Under the pieces are notes generated by a model that saw nothing but the letters and a program-made list of their open reading frames with translations, was not told where the DNA came from and ran no database searches. 64,000 nucleotides of DNA from Pseudomonas lutea. Its GTDB lineage: Bacteria > Pseudomonadota > Gammaproteobacteria > Pseudomonadales > Pseudomonadaceae. A program made the position numbers and the translations under genes. Below, piece after piece: positions 26,550-36,475 of the stretch (positions are counted from its first letter, which is position 1; every line of letters starts with the position of its first letter). The DNA is taken from NCBI RefSeq assembly GCF_000759445.1, contig NZ_JRMB01000001.1, positions 2,170,001 to 2,234,000 of the forward strand, read 5' to 3'.

Positions 26550-27341
26550 ATGACCTCTTCGACTCAAGGCCACGTCAGCAAGGAACAGCGCGGCGCAATC
26601 ATGCTCATTGGCCTGGACCGCGCCAGCAAACGCAACGCCTTCGACATCCACATGCTTGACGAGTTAAGCCTGGCCTACGGTGACTTCGAGCGTAACGAGC
26701 AGGCCCGAGTGGCGGTTGTGTTTGCACATGGCGAGCATTTCACGGGTGGGCTTGACCTCGCAGAAGCCGGCCCTTCCCTCAAGGAGGGCTGGACGCTGCC
26801 ACCGGGTGGGTATGACCCCTGGCGGCTGGGGATCGGTCCGCGGGTCAGCAAACCGGTGATTGTGGCTGCCCAGGGTTACTGCCTGACGCTGGGCATTGAG
26901 CTCATGCTGGCCGCCGATATCAACGTCTGTGCCAGCAACGCCCGCTTCGCCCATCTGGAAGTACAACGCGGGATTTTTGCCTTTGCCGGGGCCACCCTTC
27001 GATTGCACCAGATCGCCGGCTGGGGAAACGCCATGCGCTGGCTGCTCACCGGCGACGAATTCGACGCACACGAAGCGTGCCGCATGGGTCTGGTGCAGGA
27101 AGTGCTGGCGCCCGAAGACCTCTTTCCCGCTGCGTTGCGCCTGGCACAACACATCGCTGACCGCGCGCCGCTGGGCGTTCTCTCAACCCTCGAATCAGCG
27201 CGGCAGGCGGTACTGGAGGGTGAAGCCGTGGCGGCCAGGGCGCTGCCCGCACTGGTTCGGCGGGTGCTCGACAGCGAGGACGCAACGGAAGGCTTGCAGG
27301 CGTTGCTGGACAAACGCCCGCCGCAGTTCAAGGGCTGCTGA
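26550..27341 (+). CDS. enoyl-CoA hydratase/isomerase (crotonase) family protein
   Basis: 263 residues from the ATG at 26550, with AGGA 9 bases upstream. A longer in-frame start at 26421 is not supported. Crotonase fold: GLDRASKRNAFD opens the first strand, GEHFTGGLDLAEA forms the oxyanion hole, and the second oxyanion segment is VIVAAQGYCLTLGIELMLAADI. It uses a CoA thioester. The exact substrate is not evident, as this branch is often annotated only by family. Confidence 0.9.
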   Translation: MTSSTQGHVSKEQRGAIMLIGLDRASKRNAFDIHMLDELSLAYGDFERNEQARVAVVFAHGEHFTGGLDLAEAGPSLKEGWTLPPGGYDPWRLGIGPRVSKPVIVAAQGYCLTLGIELMLAADINVCASNARFAHLEVQRGIFAFAGATLRLHQIAGWGNAMRWLLTGDEFDAHEACRMGLVQEVLAPEDLFPAALRLAQHIADRAPLGVLSTLESARQAVLEGEAVAARALPALVRRVLDSEDATEGLQALLDKRPPQFKGC

Positions 27342-27353
27342 CGAGCGTGCCGA

Positions 27354-28109
27354 TCAGGTGGCGGGCCTCAGTGTTTTGATCAGTGGCAACAGTGAATAGC
27401 CCAGCTGCGGCGCAAGGCTCTCGGCGCGCTGGGTCAGGGCCTCAATGTCCAGCGTCTGCTCAAGGTCGGCAGGGACGATGAGAATGACGTTGCCCTCCTT
27501 CACCGGCAGTTCCCAGTAATGCCGGTGATACAACCCGCGCAGCAACGCGGCACCCAGAGGTTTGCCGTCGTCTGACGCCCACTGGTTGATGATCAGCCAG
27601 CCGCCTGGGTTGAGGCGCTGTTGGCATTTCTCCAGAAACCCCCATGCCAGGTGGCCCACCGCCGGGCCGGTGTCGGTATACAGATCGACGAAGATGAGGT
27701 CGGCGTCTTCAGCGCTCGGCAGCAATTCGAGGGCATCGCCAATGCGCACATACAGTCGCGGATCGTCCTGAAGGCCCATGAACTCCATGGCCAGACGCGG
27801 CACGTCGGGGCGCAGTTCGATGGCTTCGACGTCGTCCAGGGGCAGAAACTTCAAACAGGCCTGGGTCAATGTGCCCGCGCCAAGGCCCATGAACAACGCG
27901 CTCTCCGGGCTCGGATGGCAGAGCGCACCAACGAACATCGCACGGGTGTAGTCGTATTCGAGCCAAGCGGGATCGGCGGTGAACGTGCAGCTTTGTTCGA
28001 TGGCGTCGCCGAATTCGAGGAAGCGGTAGTCGGCCACCTCGAGTACGCGGATCATCCCGAAGTCGTCGTGAACCTCGGCCAATACGTGCTCTACGCGTTC
28101 CTCGGTCAT
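27354..28109 (-). CDS. spermidine synthase-like methyltransferase-fold protein
   Basis: 251 residues from the ATG at 28109; the frame extends to 28169, with another ATG at 28133. GAGAG precedes the 28109 start. Rossmann fold with the glycine loop [12 protein letters not shown] and [11 protein letters not shown], then [12 protein letters not shown] where polyamine synthases have their active-site aspartate. It belongs to the spermine/spermidine synthase superfamily but is short of the full N-terminal domain, so aminopropyl transfer is uncertain. It lies head to head with the DAHP synthase. Confidence 0.8.
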   Translation of the reverse strand: MTEERVEHVLAEVHDDFGMIRVLEVADYRFLEFGDAIEQSCTFTADPAWLEYDYTRAMFVGALCHPSPESALFMGLGAGTLTQACLKFLPLDDVEAIELRPDVPRLAMEFMGLQDDPRLYVRIGDALELLPSAEDADLIFVDLYTDTGPAVGHLAWGFLEKCQQRLNPGGWLIINQWASDDGKPLGAALLRGLYHRHYWELPVKEGNVILIVPADLEQTLDIEALTQRAESLAPQLGYSLLPLIKTLRPAT

Positions 28110-28229
28110 TACTGCTCTCGTGCCCATGGGAAAGCGCGGATTGTCGGCGAATCGCGCCCCGCAGGTCACGCAAATTCTCGGAATGAGCTGCTACCATGCC
28201 TGTCCGATCGCACTGACTTCGAGTTCACC

Positions 28230-29576
28230 ATGAGCCAACCCTGGAGCCCCGACAGCTGGCGGAGCCTGCCCATCCAGCAGCAACCGCAATACCCTGACGC
28301 CGAGCACGTGCGCCGTGTCGAGCAGACGCTGGCCAGCTATCCCCCGCTGGTCTTCGCCGGGGAGGCGCGCGAGCTGCGCAGGCAGTTTGCCGAGGTCACC
28401 GAGGGCCGCGCATTCCTGCTGCAGGGCGGCGACTGCGCCGAGAGCTTCTTCGAGTTCTCGGCTGCGAAAATCCGTGACACGTTCAAAGTGCTGCTGCAAA
28501 TGGCGATCGTCATGACGTTCGCTGCCGGCTGCCCTGTGGTGAAGGTCGGGCGCATGGCCGGCCAATTCGCCAAACCGCGCTCCTCCAACGACGAAACCAT
28601 AGACGGTGTGACACTGCCCGCCTACCGCGGCGACATCGTCAATGGCATCGGCTTCGACGAAAAAAGCCGTGTGCCCGACCCTGACCGCCTGCTCCAGGCG
28701 TATCACCAGTCCACTGCAACGCTCAACTTGCTGCGCGCCTTCGCTCAAGGCGGTTTTGCCGACCTGCATCAGGTGCACAAGTGGAACCTTGATTTCATCG
28801 CCAACTCGGCCCTGTCGGACAAGTACAGCCAGCTCGCTGACCGCATCGACGAGACCCTCGCGTTCATGCGCGCGTGCGGCCTGGACACCTCGCCGCAGCT
28901 GCGTGAGACCAGTTTCTTCACCGCCCACGAAGCGCTCCTGTTGAATTTCGAAGAAGCGTTCGTGCGTCGCGACAGCCTGACCAACGACTTCTACGACTGC
29001 TCCGCGCACATGCTGTGGATCGGCGACCGCACGCGGCAGCTGGACGGCGCCCATGTGGAATTTCTGCGCGGGGTGAAGAACCCGATCGGCGTCAAGGTCG
29101 GCCCGAGCATGAATACCGACGACCTGATTCGCCTCATCGACATCCTCAACCCGGACAACGATCCGGGGCGTTTGAACCTGATCGCGCGCATGGGCGCCAA
29201 CAAGGTGGGGGATCACTTGCCGGGGCTGATTCGTGCGGTCGAGCGCGAAGGCAAAAAGGTGCTGTGGAGCTCGGACCCGATGCACGGCAACACGATCAAG
29301 GCCAGCAGCGGTTACAAGACCCGCGATTTCGCGCAGATCCTGGCCGAGGTGAAAGCTTTCTTCCAGGTGCATCAGGCGGAAGGGACTTATGCCGGCGGCA
29401 TTCACATCGAGATGACCGGTCAGAACGTCACCGAGTGCATCGGCGGCGCCCGTCCGATTACCGAAGACGGCCTGTCGGATCGTTATCACACCCATTGCGA
29501 CCCACGGATGAATGCCGATCAGTCGCTGGAGCTGGCGTTTTTGATTGCCGAAACGTTGAAGCAGGTGCGTCGATAA
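28230..29576 (+). CDS. class II 3-deoxy-7-phosphoheptulonate (DAHP) synthase
   Basis: 448 residues from the ATG at 28230; the upstream in-frame extension runs through the neighbouring gene and is not used. It is the plant-like class II enzyme: [12 protein letters not shown], the conserved [31 protein letters not shown] and [13 protein letters not shown] with metal-binding residues. It joins phosphoenolpyruvate and erythrose-4-phosphate in the first step of the shikimate pathway. A REP array follows. Confidence 0.96.
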   Translation: MSQPWSPDSWRSLPIQQQPQYPDAEHVRRVEQTLASYPPLVFAGEARELRRQFAEVTEGRAFLLQGGDCAESFFEFSAAKIRDTFKVLLQMAIVMTFAAGCPVVKVGRMAGQFAKPRSSNDETIDGVTLPAYRGDIVNGIGFDEKSRVPDPDRLLQAYHQSTATLNLLRAFAQGGFADLHQVHKWNLDFIANSALSDKYSQLADRIDETLAFMRACGLDTSPQLRETSFFTAHEALLLNFEEAFVRRDSLTNDFYDCSAHMLWIGDRTRQLDGAHVEFLRGVKNPIGVKVGPSMNTDDLIRLIDILNPDNDPGRLNLIARMGANKVGDHLPGLIRAVEREGKKVLWSSDPMHGNTIKASSGYKTRDFAQILAEVKAFFQVHQAEGTYAGGIHIEMTGQNVTECIGGARPITEDGLSDRYHTHCDPRMNADQSLELAFLIAETLKQVRR

Positions 29577-29600
29577 GCGGGGCTGCGGCTGGCCGAGATT

Positions 29601-30074
29601 GCCCCTTCCCGGCTAAAGCCGGTCCCACTAAAAGCGCGCTTTCTCTTCGCGGGAAAGCGCGCCCCTACAGTCGGTCCAGGCCACCTCAGAAATCTGCGGC
29701 ATCCACGGACCTGTAGGAGCCGGCTTGCTGGCGAACGCGGTGTGTCAGGTTCGGGATGTCACCGGCTGACATTTTTCGCGGGCAAGCGCGATCCTACAAT
29801 CGATCCGGACGCCTCAGAAAACCTCGGCACAAGGAAACCTGCTGCCTACACGAATCTGTAGGAGCCGGCTTGCTGGCGAACGCGGTGTGTCAGGTTCGAC
29901 GATGTCACCGGCTGACATTTTTCGCGGGCAAACGCGCTCCTACAGTCGGTCCAGGCCACCTCAGAAATCTGCGGCATCCACGGACCTGTAGGAGCCGGCT
30001 TGCTGGCGAACGCGGCGTGTCAGGTTCGGGGATGTCACCGGCTGATATTTTCGCGGGCAAACGCGCTCTTGCAG
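29601..30074. repeat. REP array after the DAHP synthase gene
   Basis: Three copies of a composite unit (GGAGCCGGCTTGCTGGC followed by an inverted TTCGCGGGCAA type element) begin near 29711, 29856 and 29986, 130-145 bases apart. They are preceded by REP-like elements from 29601. No gene is seen in the gap. Confidence 0.88.
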
Positions 30075-30099
30075 AAGCGCCGTCAACTGCAAGATGCGT

Positions 30100-31347
30100 T
30101 TACAGATGATCGAAGCCGCTGGCGACAAAGGCCCCTCGCAAGCGTGTCGCACTGGCGCGCTGGCAATTGATCAGCACCTGCGGCAGGCCTAGCCAGTTGG
30201 CCAGTTGCCGCAGCTGGTGCGCCAGGGCGTGCATGCCCTCGTCATCCAGCCCAGGTTGCTCTTCGTGCACCGCATGCACCGCCAACCGCCCCGCCGCTCG
30301 TTCGGCACGCAGATCGATACGCGCGGCAATCCGCTCGTTGTGCAGAAATGGCAGCACGTAATAGCCATAAACCCGCTTGTGTGCAGGGGTGTAAATTTCC
30401 AGGCGGTAATGGAAATCGAACAGCCGCTCGGTGCGTGCCCGCTCCCAAATCAACGAATCGAATGGCGAGAGCAAGGCGCTGGCAGTGACTTTGCGCGGCA
30501 CCGCTGCGCCCGCAAGTGCGTAACCCAATTGTTTCCAGCCCTCCACCTGAACAACCTGAACTGCGCCCTCCTCCACCAGCTCCGCCAAGCCACGCCTGGC
30601 GGGAGCCGGGTCCTGACGGAAATAATCGCGCACGTCCTTTTCAGTGCCAACACCCAGCGCCGTGACCGCCTGCAGCAGCAAGCCGCGCTGGGCGTCGGCT
30701 TCGCCAATGTCGGGATGCTGAATGACCGCAGATGGCAGCACGCGCTCGGGCAAATCATAAAGCCGCTCGAAGCCGCGACGGCCGGCGACCGTGACTTCAC
30801 CCGCTGCGAATAACCATTCCAGCGCCTGCTTTTCAGCACTCCAGTCCCACCATGGCCCGGCTCGCTCCTGACGGGTGCTGATGCTGCCGGCGCCCAACGC
30901 GCCCCGTTCGCGAACGGTCTGCAGCACCCTGGCGATGGTCGCCGTTTGCTCACGGCCAAATGTCGCCAGGTGCTGATAAATCCCTTCCCCCTGGGCGGCG
31001 CGGCGCATTCGCCAGCGCATCAGCGGGTACAACTCGATCGGCAGCAGCGACGCCTCGTGGCCCCAGTACTCGAACAGCTTGCGCTGCCGGCCCTGGCTCC
31101 ACGCCGCCTGATCAAGCAAGGTGCGCGAGTAGTTACCCAACCGGGAAAAGAGCGGCAGATAGTGCGACCTCACCAGCGCATTGACCGAGTCGATCTGCAG
31201 CACGCCGAGCCGTGCAATCAGCCGAGTAACGTGCGCCGCCTTGATCGTTGCAGGTGGCTGGCGGCTGCCAAATCCCTGAGCCGCCAGCGCCAGACGGCGC
31301 GCATGCTGGATGGAAAGTTGCGTGTAAATCGGCGGTTCGGCGGGCAT
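30100..31347 (-). CDS. winged-helix DNA glycosylase of the YcaQ/AlkX family
   Basis: 415 residues from the ATG at 31347, which has AGGAGG 6 bases upstream. This is a tandem winged-helix protein (DUF1006). The family includes AlkX (YcaQ), which unhooks interstrand crosslinks and removes bulky alkyl adducts. The catalytic segment LQIDSVNALVRSHYLPLF carries the Q-hydrophobic-D pattern I associate with the YcaQ branch, rather than the Q-hydrophobic-Q of AlkZ. It is cytoplasmic and not obviously part of an operon. Confidence 0.88.
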   Translation of the reverse strand: MPAEPPIYTQLSIQHARRLALAAQGFGSRQPPATIKAAHVTRLIARLGVLQIDSVNALVRSHYLPLFSRLGNYSRTLLDQAAWSQGRQRKLFEYWGHEASLLPIELYPLMRWRMRRAAQGEGIYQHLATFGREQTATIARVLQTVRERGALGAGSISTRQERAGPWWDWSAEKQALEWLFAAGEVTVAGRRGFERLYDLPERVLPSAVIQHPDIGEADAQRGLLLQAVTALGVGTEKDVRDYFRQDPAPARRGLAELVEEGAVQVVQVEGWKQLGYALAGAAVPRKVTASALLSPFDSLIWERARTERLFDFHYRLEIYTPAHKRVYGYYVLPFLHNERIAARIDLRAERAAGRLAVHAVHEEQPGLDDEGMHALAHQLRQLANWLGLPQVLINCQRASATRLRGAFVASGFDHL

Positions 31348-31435
31348 CTCGACCTCCTTGGCAGAGCCCAACGCTAACCGATCACCGGGGTTCTGTCAGG
31401 GCCTCATCGACCGGACTCCTTCTTCCCTTCGGTTT

Positions 31436-31672
31436 TCAACGCTTCATAGGATCGTCCCAGAACGGCCGCTCCATTTCCTCGTACACATCTGCACGGCTGA
31501 GGCCCATGTCCTTCAGTGCGTCATCACTTAGCGTCGCCAACTCGACGCGCTCGCGGTGCAGCTTCCACCAACGCGCAATCTGCTCCACCGCTGCCTTCCA
31601 CCAGCGTTCAGGCGCGAACTGCCGCGACACGGGTTTAACCACCAGCACATAACCTTTTTGGCTTTTCATCAT
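31436..31672 (-). CDS. DUF1127 small protein
   Basis: 78 residues from the ATG at 31672 (a second ATG follows directly), with GGAGGG just upstream. The DUF1127 signature is in the C-terminal half: ATLSDDALKDMGLSRADV. Small proteins of this family have been linked to phosphate and arginine metabolism or RNA binding in other bacteria. Nothing here tells which applies. Confidence 0.85.
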   Translation of the reverse strand: MMKSQKGYVLVVKPVSRQFAPERWWKAAVEQIARWWKLHRERVELATLSDDALKDMGLSRADVYEEMERPFWDDPMKR

Positions 31673-31766
31673 CCTGCCCTCCAAGTGGGGATAGGCAGAG
31701 TGTTGCTTCAGGCTTAAGATCAATCCAACGAATGTTTCTTATGCACTGCATCTGGGAGATTGATGC

Positions 31767-32621
31767 ATGACCACCTACCCGAGCATCGACAGCGAACTGC
31801 TGCGCACCTTCGTCGCCATCGCAGACGAAGGCGGCTACACCAAGGCTGGCGAGGTGGTTAACCGCACGCAGTCGGCAGTCAGCATGCAGATGAAACGGCT
31901 GGAGGAGGATGTGGTGCGGCGGCCCTTGTTTGTCAAAGACGGCCGCACCGTCAGCTTTACCGCGGAAGGCCAGGTGCTGCTGGGTTACGCGCGCAGGATT
32001 CTGAAGCTGCACAGCGAGGTATTCAACACGCTGCGCGAGCCGCACATGGTCGGTACGGTGAAAATCGGCACGCCCGACGATTATGTGATGCGTTTTTTAC
32101 CGGGGATTCTGCAGCGCTTTGCCCAGGCCTATCCGCTGGTGCAAGTGGAGGTGCATTGCGAGTCTTCTTCGCAACTGCTGCAACGCCAGGACCTCGACCT
32201 CAGCATCGTCACCCGCGAGCCGGGCAAGGAAATTGGTCAGATTCTGCGTCAGGAGCGGTTCGTCTGGGCTGTCGGCGCAGGCTTTTGCCCTCATGAGCAA
32301 ACGCCGATGCCGTTGGCAATGTTCAACACCGACTGCTTTTGCCGACAGTGGGCGACCAACGCGCTGGAGGCGTCCGGTCGGGAGTACCGAGTGGCGTATA
32401 CCAGTGCGAGCCTGTCAGCGATCATGGCAGTGGTCAGCGCAGGGCTGGCGGTGACGGCGCAGCTGCAAAGCCTGATCACCTCGGACCTGGAAGTTCTGGG
32501 CGAAAGCCACGGGCTGCCGCAGTTGCCTTCGGCGAGCATCGTGCTGCTGCGCAACCCCAACAATCCTTCGCCGATTACTGAATGTCTGGCTGACCACATT
32601 GCCGAAGGCTTCAAGCTTTAG
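31767..32621 (+). CDS. LysR-family transcriptional regulator
   Basis: 284 residues: winged helix at about 5-65 (YTKAGEVVNRTQSAVSMQMK) and an effector domain at about 90-280. GGGAG lies 8 bases before the ATG. It converges on a TauE/SafE exporter gene with only 18 bases between stops, and it is divergent from the DUF1127 gene. The target is unknown. Confidence 0.92.
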   Translation: MTTYPSIDSELLRTFVAIADEGGYTKAGEVVNRTQSAVSMQMKRLEEDVVRRPLFVKDGRTVSFTAEGQVLLGYARRILKLHSEVFNTLREPHMVGTVKIGTPDDYVMRFLPGILQRFAQAYPLVQVEVHCESSSQLLQRQDLDLSIVTREPGKEIGQILRQERFVWAVGAGFCPHEQTPMPLAMFNTDCFCRQWATNALEASGREYRVAYTSASLSAIMAVVSAGLAVTAQLQSLITSDLEVLGESHGLPQLPSASIVLLRNPNNPSPITECLADHIAEGFKL

Positions 32622-32639
32622 CCGAGGGTCAACGCCCAG

Positions 32640-33389
32640 TCAGAGCTTGAAGCACAGCATGATCGCGCAGATCACCAGAAAGCCGCAGAACAACGACCGC
32701 AATACCCGCTCCGGCAAGCTGTGCGCCAGAGCCACTCCCCAACTGATACTGGCCAGCCCCCCCATGGCCAACGGAATGCCCATCTGCCAGTCCACATGGT
32801 CATGCAAGGCGTAGGTCGCCAAAGTGATGGTGGTGCTCGGCGCCGCCAATGCCAGTGCCAGGCCTTGCGCTGCCACTTGGGTCGCGCCGAAGATGCCGGT
32901 CAGGATGGGCGTGGCGATCACCCCGCCGCCAACGCCGAACAAGCCGGCGGTGACGCCCGAGCCCAGCCCCAACAACCACAGCCATCGGGCATGGCGCAGC
33001 TCGGCGCCGGCAGTGCCTTTGCGCCAGAACATCTGGATCAGGTTGAACAGGGTCAGCACGACCAGAAAGGCTACGAACCCCAGGCGCATGAGTTGCGGAT
33101 CGACCCGAACAGCCCAGAGTGACGTCAGCCAGGACATCGTAAAACTCGGCACGATGAGCATCAGCGCATGACGCACCGACACCCGGTTGCGCTGGTTGTA
33201 GCGCCACAATGCCAACAGCACGTTGGGCAATACCATCAACAGCGCCGTGCCTTGCGCCAATTGCTGATCGAGCCCGAACAGCACCCCCAGCGCCGGGATG
33301 GCCACCAGCCCGCCGCCAATGCCGAACAACCCGCCCAATGTGCCCATGGCAGCGCCCAACAGCAGGTACAGCAATACATCGACAATCAC
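32640..33389 (-). CDS. TauE/SafE-family anion permease
   Basis: 249 residues from the GTG at 33389, which has AGAGG 7 bases upstream; a longer frame begins at 33467. Seven to eight hydrophobic helices span the protein. The glycine-rich repeats GGLFGIGGGLVAIP and AGLFGVGGGVIATP are the two halves typical of TauE/SafE. Members export sulfite, sulfoacetate or related anions. It fits the organosulfur theme but is far from that cluster. Confidence 0.9.
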   Translation of the reverse strand: MIVDVLLYLLLGAAMGTLGGLFGIGGGLVAIPALGVLFGLDQQLAQGTALLMVLPNVLLALWRYNQRNRVSVRHALMLIVPSFTMSWLTSLWAVRVDPQLMRLGFVAFLVVLTLFNLIQMFWRKGTAGAELRHARWLWLLGLGSGVTAGLFGVGGGVIATPILTGIFGATQVAAQGLALALAAPSTTITLATYALHDHVDWQMGIPLAMGGLASISWGVALAHSLPERVLRSLFCGFLVICAIMLCFKL

Positions 33390-33566
33390 GTCCGATCCTC
33401 TCATCCATTTCTGCGCGCATGCTACGCAGTCAGCGCCGCCGAGGAAATCCGCCACGCAGATATCCACGGGCGGCCGTCAGAGCGTGAGCCTGCGAGAGAC
33501 CCGCTGACGATAGGCAACCGTCCGCCCACCGATTACCGAAATTATCTGGTGCAATAAACATCAGAG

Positions 33567-33579
33567 CACTAAATTAGTG
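33567..33579 (+). promoter_or_regulatory. palindromic operator candidate upstream of ohrR
   Basis: CACTAAATTAGTG is a perfect 13-base palindrome overlapping a possible -10 box TAAATT (33570-33575). The same CTAA...TTAG half-sites recur before ohr. I infer OhrR autoregulation. Confidence 0.6.
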
Positions 33580-33608
33580 ACGATTACGAACTGAATGAGG
33601 AACGACCC

Positions 33609-34082
33609 ATGAACGCCAACGAGAGCGCAACCCAGGCTGGCGCTGGCAGTTGCGACACATTGCTGCTCGACAATCAGCTGTGTTTCGCCCTGTATTCGAC
33701 ATCGCTGATGATGACCAAAGTCTACAAGCCCCTGTTACAGGAGCTGAACCTGACCTACCCGCAGTACCTGGCGATGCTGGTCTTGTGGGAGCGAGACGGA
33801 CTGACCGTGGGAGAAGTCAGCACTCGCCTGCTGACCGACCCGGGCTCGCTGACGCCGCTGCTCAAACGGCTGGAGGCCGAGGGCCTGATCAGCCGGACGC
33901 GCAGCAAGGAAGACGAGCGCGTCGTCCTGCTGACGCTGACGGCGCAGGGTAAAGCGCTGCACACAAAAGCTCAGAGCATCCCCCACTGCATTTTGGCGGC
34001 CAGCGGCATCAATCTTGAGCAACTCAAGGCGCTGCAAAAAGACCTGCTCGCACTGCGCGGCAATCTGCTCGAAAGCCTCTGA
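33609..34082 (+). CDS. ohrR: MarR-family organic peroxide sensor OhrR
   Basis: 157 residues. MarR winged helix at about 60-110 (LTVGEVSTRLLTDPGSLTPL, then RTRSKEDERVVLLTLT). The sensing cysteine is C25 in NQLCFALYS, the same place as in known OhrR proteins, and C128 near the C-terminus could form the second partner of a two-cysteine sensor. Organic hydroperoxides oxidise it and release ohr. GAGGA precedes the ATG. The ohr gene follows with two more operator-like sites between. Confidence 0.93.
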   Translation: MNANESATQAGAGSCDTLLLDNQLCFALYSTSLMMTKVYKPLLQELNLTYPQYLAMLVLWERDGLTVGEVSTRLLTDPGSLTPLLKRLEAEGLISRTRSKEDERVVLLTLTAQGKALHTKAQSIPHCILAASGINLEQLKALQKDLLALRGNLLESL

Positions 34083-34127
34083 CGTACAGCCTGAAAACAC
34101 GACGCGAAGAAATTTCAAAAATTTATC

Positions 34128-34191
34128 TTGCGCACTAAACATTAGCGCAGTACATTCCATCTCACTTGCTTAGCGCACAAACATTTAGCGC
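34128..34191 (+). promoter_or_regulatory. ohr promoter with two OhrR operator candidates
   Basis: TTGCGC (34128-34133), a 17-base spacer and TACATT (34151-34156) make a plausible promoter. The spacer holds CTAAACATTAG inside GCGCACTAAACATTAGCGC (34130-34148). A near-copy, GCGCACAAACATTTAGCGC, lies at 34173-34191. Binding here would block polymerase. Confidence 0.65.
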
Positions 34192-34248
34192 CAGGCAAAC
34201 CAGATTCAAGACCCAAGCCATCTACCCATCAGCAAGTGAGGAATTACC

Positions 34249-34668
34249 ATGCAAGCTCTCTACACTGCAGTCGCAACCGCAACCGGTGGCCGTGATGGCC
34301 GTGCTGTTTCCAGCGATAAAATCCTCGACGTCAAACTGGCAACCCCGAAAGAGCTGGGGGGCGCAGGCGGCGAAGCAACCAACCCCGAGCAGCTGTTTGC
34401 TGCCGGCTACTCGGCCTGCTTCATCGGCGCACTGAAATTCGTTGCCGGTCAGAGCAAGAAAACCGTCCCTGCTGATGCGTCGATTACCGCGCATGTCGGC
34501 ATCGGCCAGATCCCCGGCGGTTTCGGTCTGGACATCGATCTGCACATCAGCCTGCCAGGTCTTGATCAGGCAGAAGCCCAGGCGCTGGTTGATGCGGCCC
34601 ATCAGGTCTGCCCGTACTCCAACGCCACACGTGGCAACGTCGACGTCCGCTTGCACGTCACTGTCTAA
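34249..34668 (+). CDS. ohr: organic hydroperoxide resistance protein Ohr
   Basis: 139 residues, OsmC/Ohr fold. The reactive cysteine is in AAGYSACFIGAL, the second in HQVCPYSNATRGN, with the conserved arginine and glutamate region VSSDKILDV to NPEQLFAAGY between. It reduces alkyl hydroperoxides to alcohols using lipoylated proteins as electron donors in the cytoplasm. It is regulated by the adjacent OhrR. GTGAGGA precedes the ATG. Confidence 0.96.
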   Translation: MQALYTAVATATGGRDGRAVSSDKILDVKLATPKELGGAGGEATNPEQLFAAGYSACFIGALKFVAGQSKKTVPADASITAHVGIGQIPGGFGLDIDLHISLPGLDQAEAQALVDAAHQVCPYSNATRGNVDVRLHVTV

Positions 34669-34693
34669 CGCCTAGACCGACCGGGAGAAGAAC

Positions 34694-35713
34694 ATGAACA
34701 CGTTTGGCAAGATTCTGGCTGGCTCGCTTCTCGCTCTGTCCGTCGGCAACGCTTTCGCAGCGACCGACACCGGCGTGGAGCACAACACTCAGGCGTTCCT
34801 GGACGCACTCAACTCCGGAAGCGGCAAGCCGATTGAACAGCTTTCGCCCAAGGATGCACGGGCGGTCCTGACCGGTGCGCAGGCTGGCGTCAAGCTGACC
34901 CTGCCCAAAGCCGACGTCAGCCAGAAGACCATTACGGTCGATGGCCAGAACATCAGCCTGACGATTGTTCGTCCGGCAGGCGTCAAGGGCACGTTGCCCG
35001 TGTTCATGTACTTCCACGGCGGCGGCTGGGTGCTCGGCGACTACCCGACCCACGAGCGTCTGGTTCGGGATCTGGTAGAGGGCTCGGGTGCAGTGGCGGT
35101 GTTCGTCAATTACACGCCATCACCTGAAGCGCACTATCCGGTTGCGATCAACCAGGCGTACGCGGCAACGAAATGGGTTGCCGAGCACGGCAAGGAAATC
35201 AACGTCGACGGCAAACGTCTGGCGGTGGCGGGCAACAGCGTCGGCGGCAACATGGCGGCCGTCGTCAGCTTGATGGCCAAAGACAAAGGCACTCCGGCGA
35301 TCCGTTATCAGGTCCTGCTGTGGCCGGTGACAGATGCCAACTTCGATACCGGTTCGTATGAGCAGTTTGCCGAAGGTCACTTCCTCACCCGCAACATGAT
35401 GAAGTGGTTCTGGGACAACTACACCACCGATCCGAAGCAGCGCGCCGAGATCTATGCGTCGCCGCTGCGGGCCACGACCGACCAGCTTAAAGGCCTGCCG
35501 CCTGCTCTGGTGCAAACCGCCGGCGCCGACGTGCTGCGCGACGAAGGCGAAGATTACGCTCGCAAACTGGACCAGGCCGGCGTGCCGGTTACGGCGGTTC
35601 GCTACAACGGCATGATCCACGATTACGGGCTGTTGAACGTGGTCAGCCAGGTGCCGGAAGTGCGCTCTGCGATGCTGCAGGCGTCGCAGGAGTTGAAGGT
35701 GCATTTGAAGTAA
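34694..35713 (+). CDS. secreted alpha/beta hydrolase (HSL-type esterase)
   Basis: 339 residues. The signal peptide ends near GNAFA (about residue 23). Oxyanion motif HGGGW near residue 104, nucleophile serine in VAGNSVGGNMA, and acid and histidine in ADVLRDEGEDY and MIHDYGLLN. The HSL family cleaves short esters in the periplasm or outside the cell. It is 25 bases after ohr and may be co-transcribed and peroxide-induced. The substrate is unknown. GGGAGA lies upstream of the ATG. Confidence 0.9.
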   Translation: MNTFGKILAGSLLALSVGNAFAATDTGVEHNTQAFLDALNSGSGKPIEQLSPKDARAVLTGAQAGVKLTLPKADVSQKTITVDGQNISLTIVRPAGVKGTLPVFMYFHGGGWVLGDYPTHERLVRDLVEGSGAVAVFVNYTPSPEAHYPVAINQAYAATKWVAEHGKEINVDGKRLAVAGNSVGGNMAAVVSLMAKDKGTPAIRYQVLLWPVTDANFDTGSYEQFAEGHFLTRNMMKWFWDNYTTDPKQRAEIYASPLRATTDQLKGLPPALVQTAGADVLRDEGEDYARKLDQAGVPVTAVRYNGMIHDYGLLNVVSQVPEVRSAMLQASQELKVHLK

Positions 35714-35731
35714 AGCAGCACCGGTGTGAAA

Positions 35732-35765
35732 AACGGGTCGACCCGCAATGGTCGGCCCGTTTTGC
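35732..35765 (+). terminator. Rho-independent terminator after the esterase gene
   Basis: Twelve-base stem AACGGGTCGACC / GGTCGGCCCGTT (one G-T pair) with loop CGCAAT and TTTT after it. Confidence 0.8.
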
Positions 35766-35852
35766 GTTGAGATGGTCGCGAAATATGGGCGATTTGCTGC
35801 GACAGCCCGGCCTGATCTGACCCAAAGAACTTGAGCGCGCCGTAGTCCCTAA

Positions 35853-36475
35853 CTGCAGGAGCCGGCTTGCTGGCGAAAGCGGTGGTTCCGGCGCCGCACG
35901 GATGAATGACAAACCCGGTTCGCCAGCAAGCCGGCTCCTACAGTTTCGCGTACGCCGCAGGCTCGTTTCGCCGCAAGATTCTTTATGCCACAGGGTCCCT
36001 ATGCCGCAGATTCCTGCGGCGGCCTGAGCCTGCTGTAGGAGCGCGCTTGCCCGCGAAAAATATCAGCCCGTGACATCGCCCATCCTGACCCACCGCGTTC
36101 GCCAGCAAGCCGGCTCCTACAGATTCGCGTAGGCCGCAGGCTCGTTTCGCCGCAAGATTCTTTATGCCACAGGGTCCCTATGCCGCAGATTCCTGCGGCG
36201 GCCTGAGCCTGCTGTAGGAGCGCGCTTGCCCGCGAAAAATATCAGCCGTGACATCGCCCAGCCTGACTCACCGCGTTCGCCAGCAAGCCGGCTCCTACAG
36301 TTTCGCGTAGGCCGCAGGTTTCGTTACACCGCAGGTTCCTTACGCCGCAGGCTTCCTTATGCCGCAGATTCCTGAGGCGGCTTGGGTCTGCTGTAGGAGC
36401 GCGCTTGCCCGCGAAAAATATCAGCCGTGACATCGCCCAGCCTGACCCACCGCGTTCGCCAGCACGCTGGCTCCT
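35853..36475. repeat. left REP array flanking the T6SS island
   Basis: Composite units of about 179 bases, with landmarks at 36001, 36180 and 36359. Each holds both REP types (GGAGCGCGCTTGCCCGC and the complement of GGAGCCGGCTTGCTGGC) plus a GCCGCAG-rich linker. Unit edges match those of the array at 41915-42570. The gap holds no gene I can support. Confidence 0.9.

Noticed and set aside
27621..28229. N-terminal extension of the DAHP synthase by 203 residues
   Set aside because: It runs antisense through the spermidine-synthase-like gene. The ATG at 28230 matches the normal class II N-terminus.
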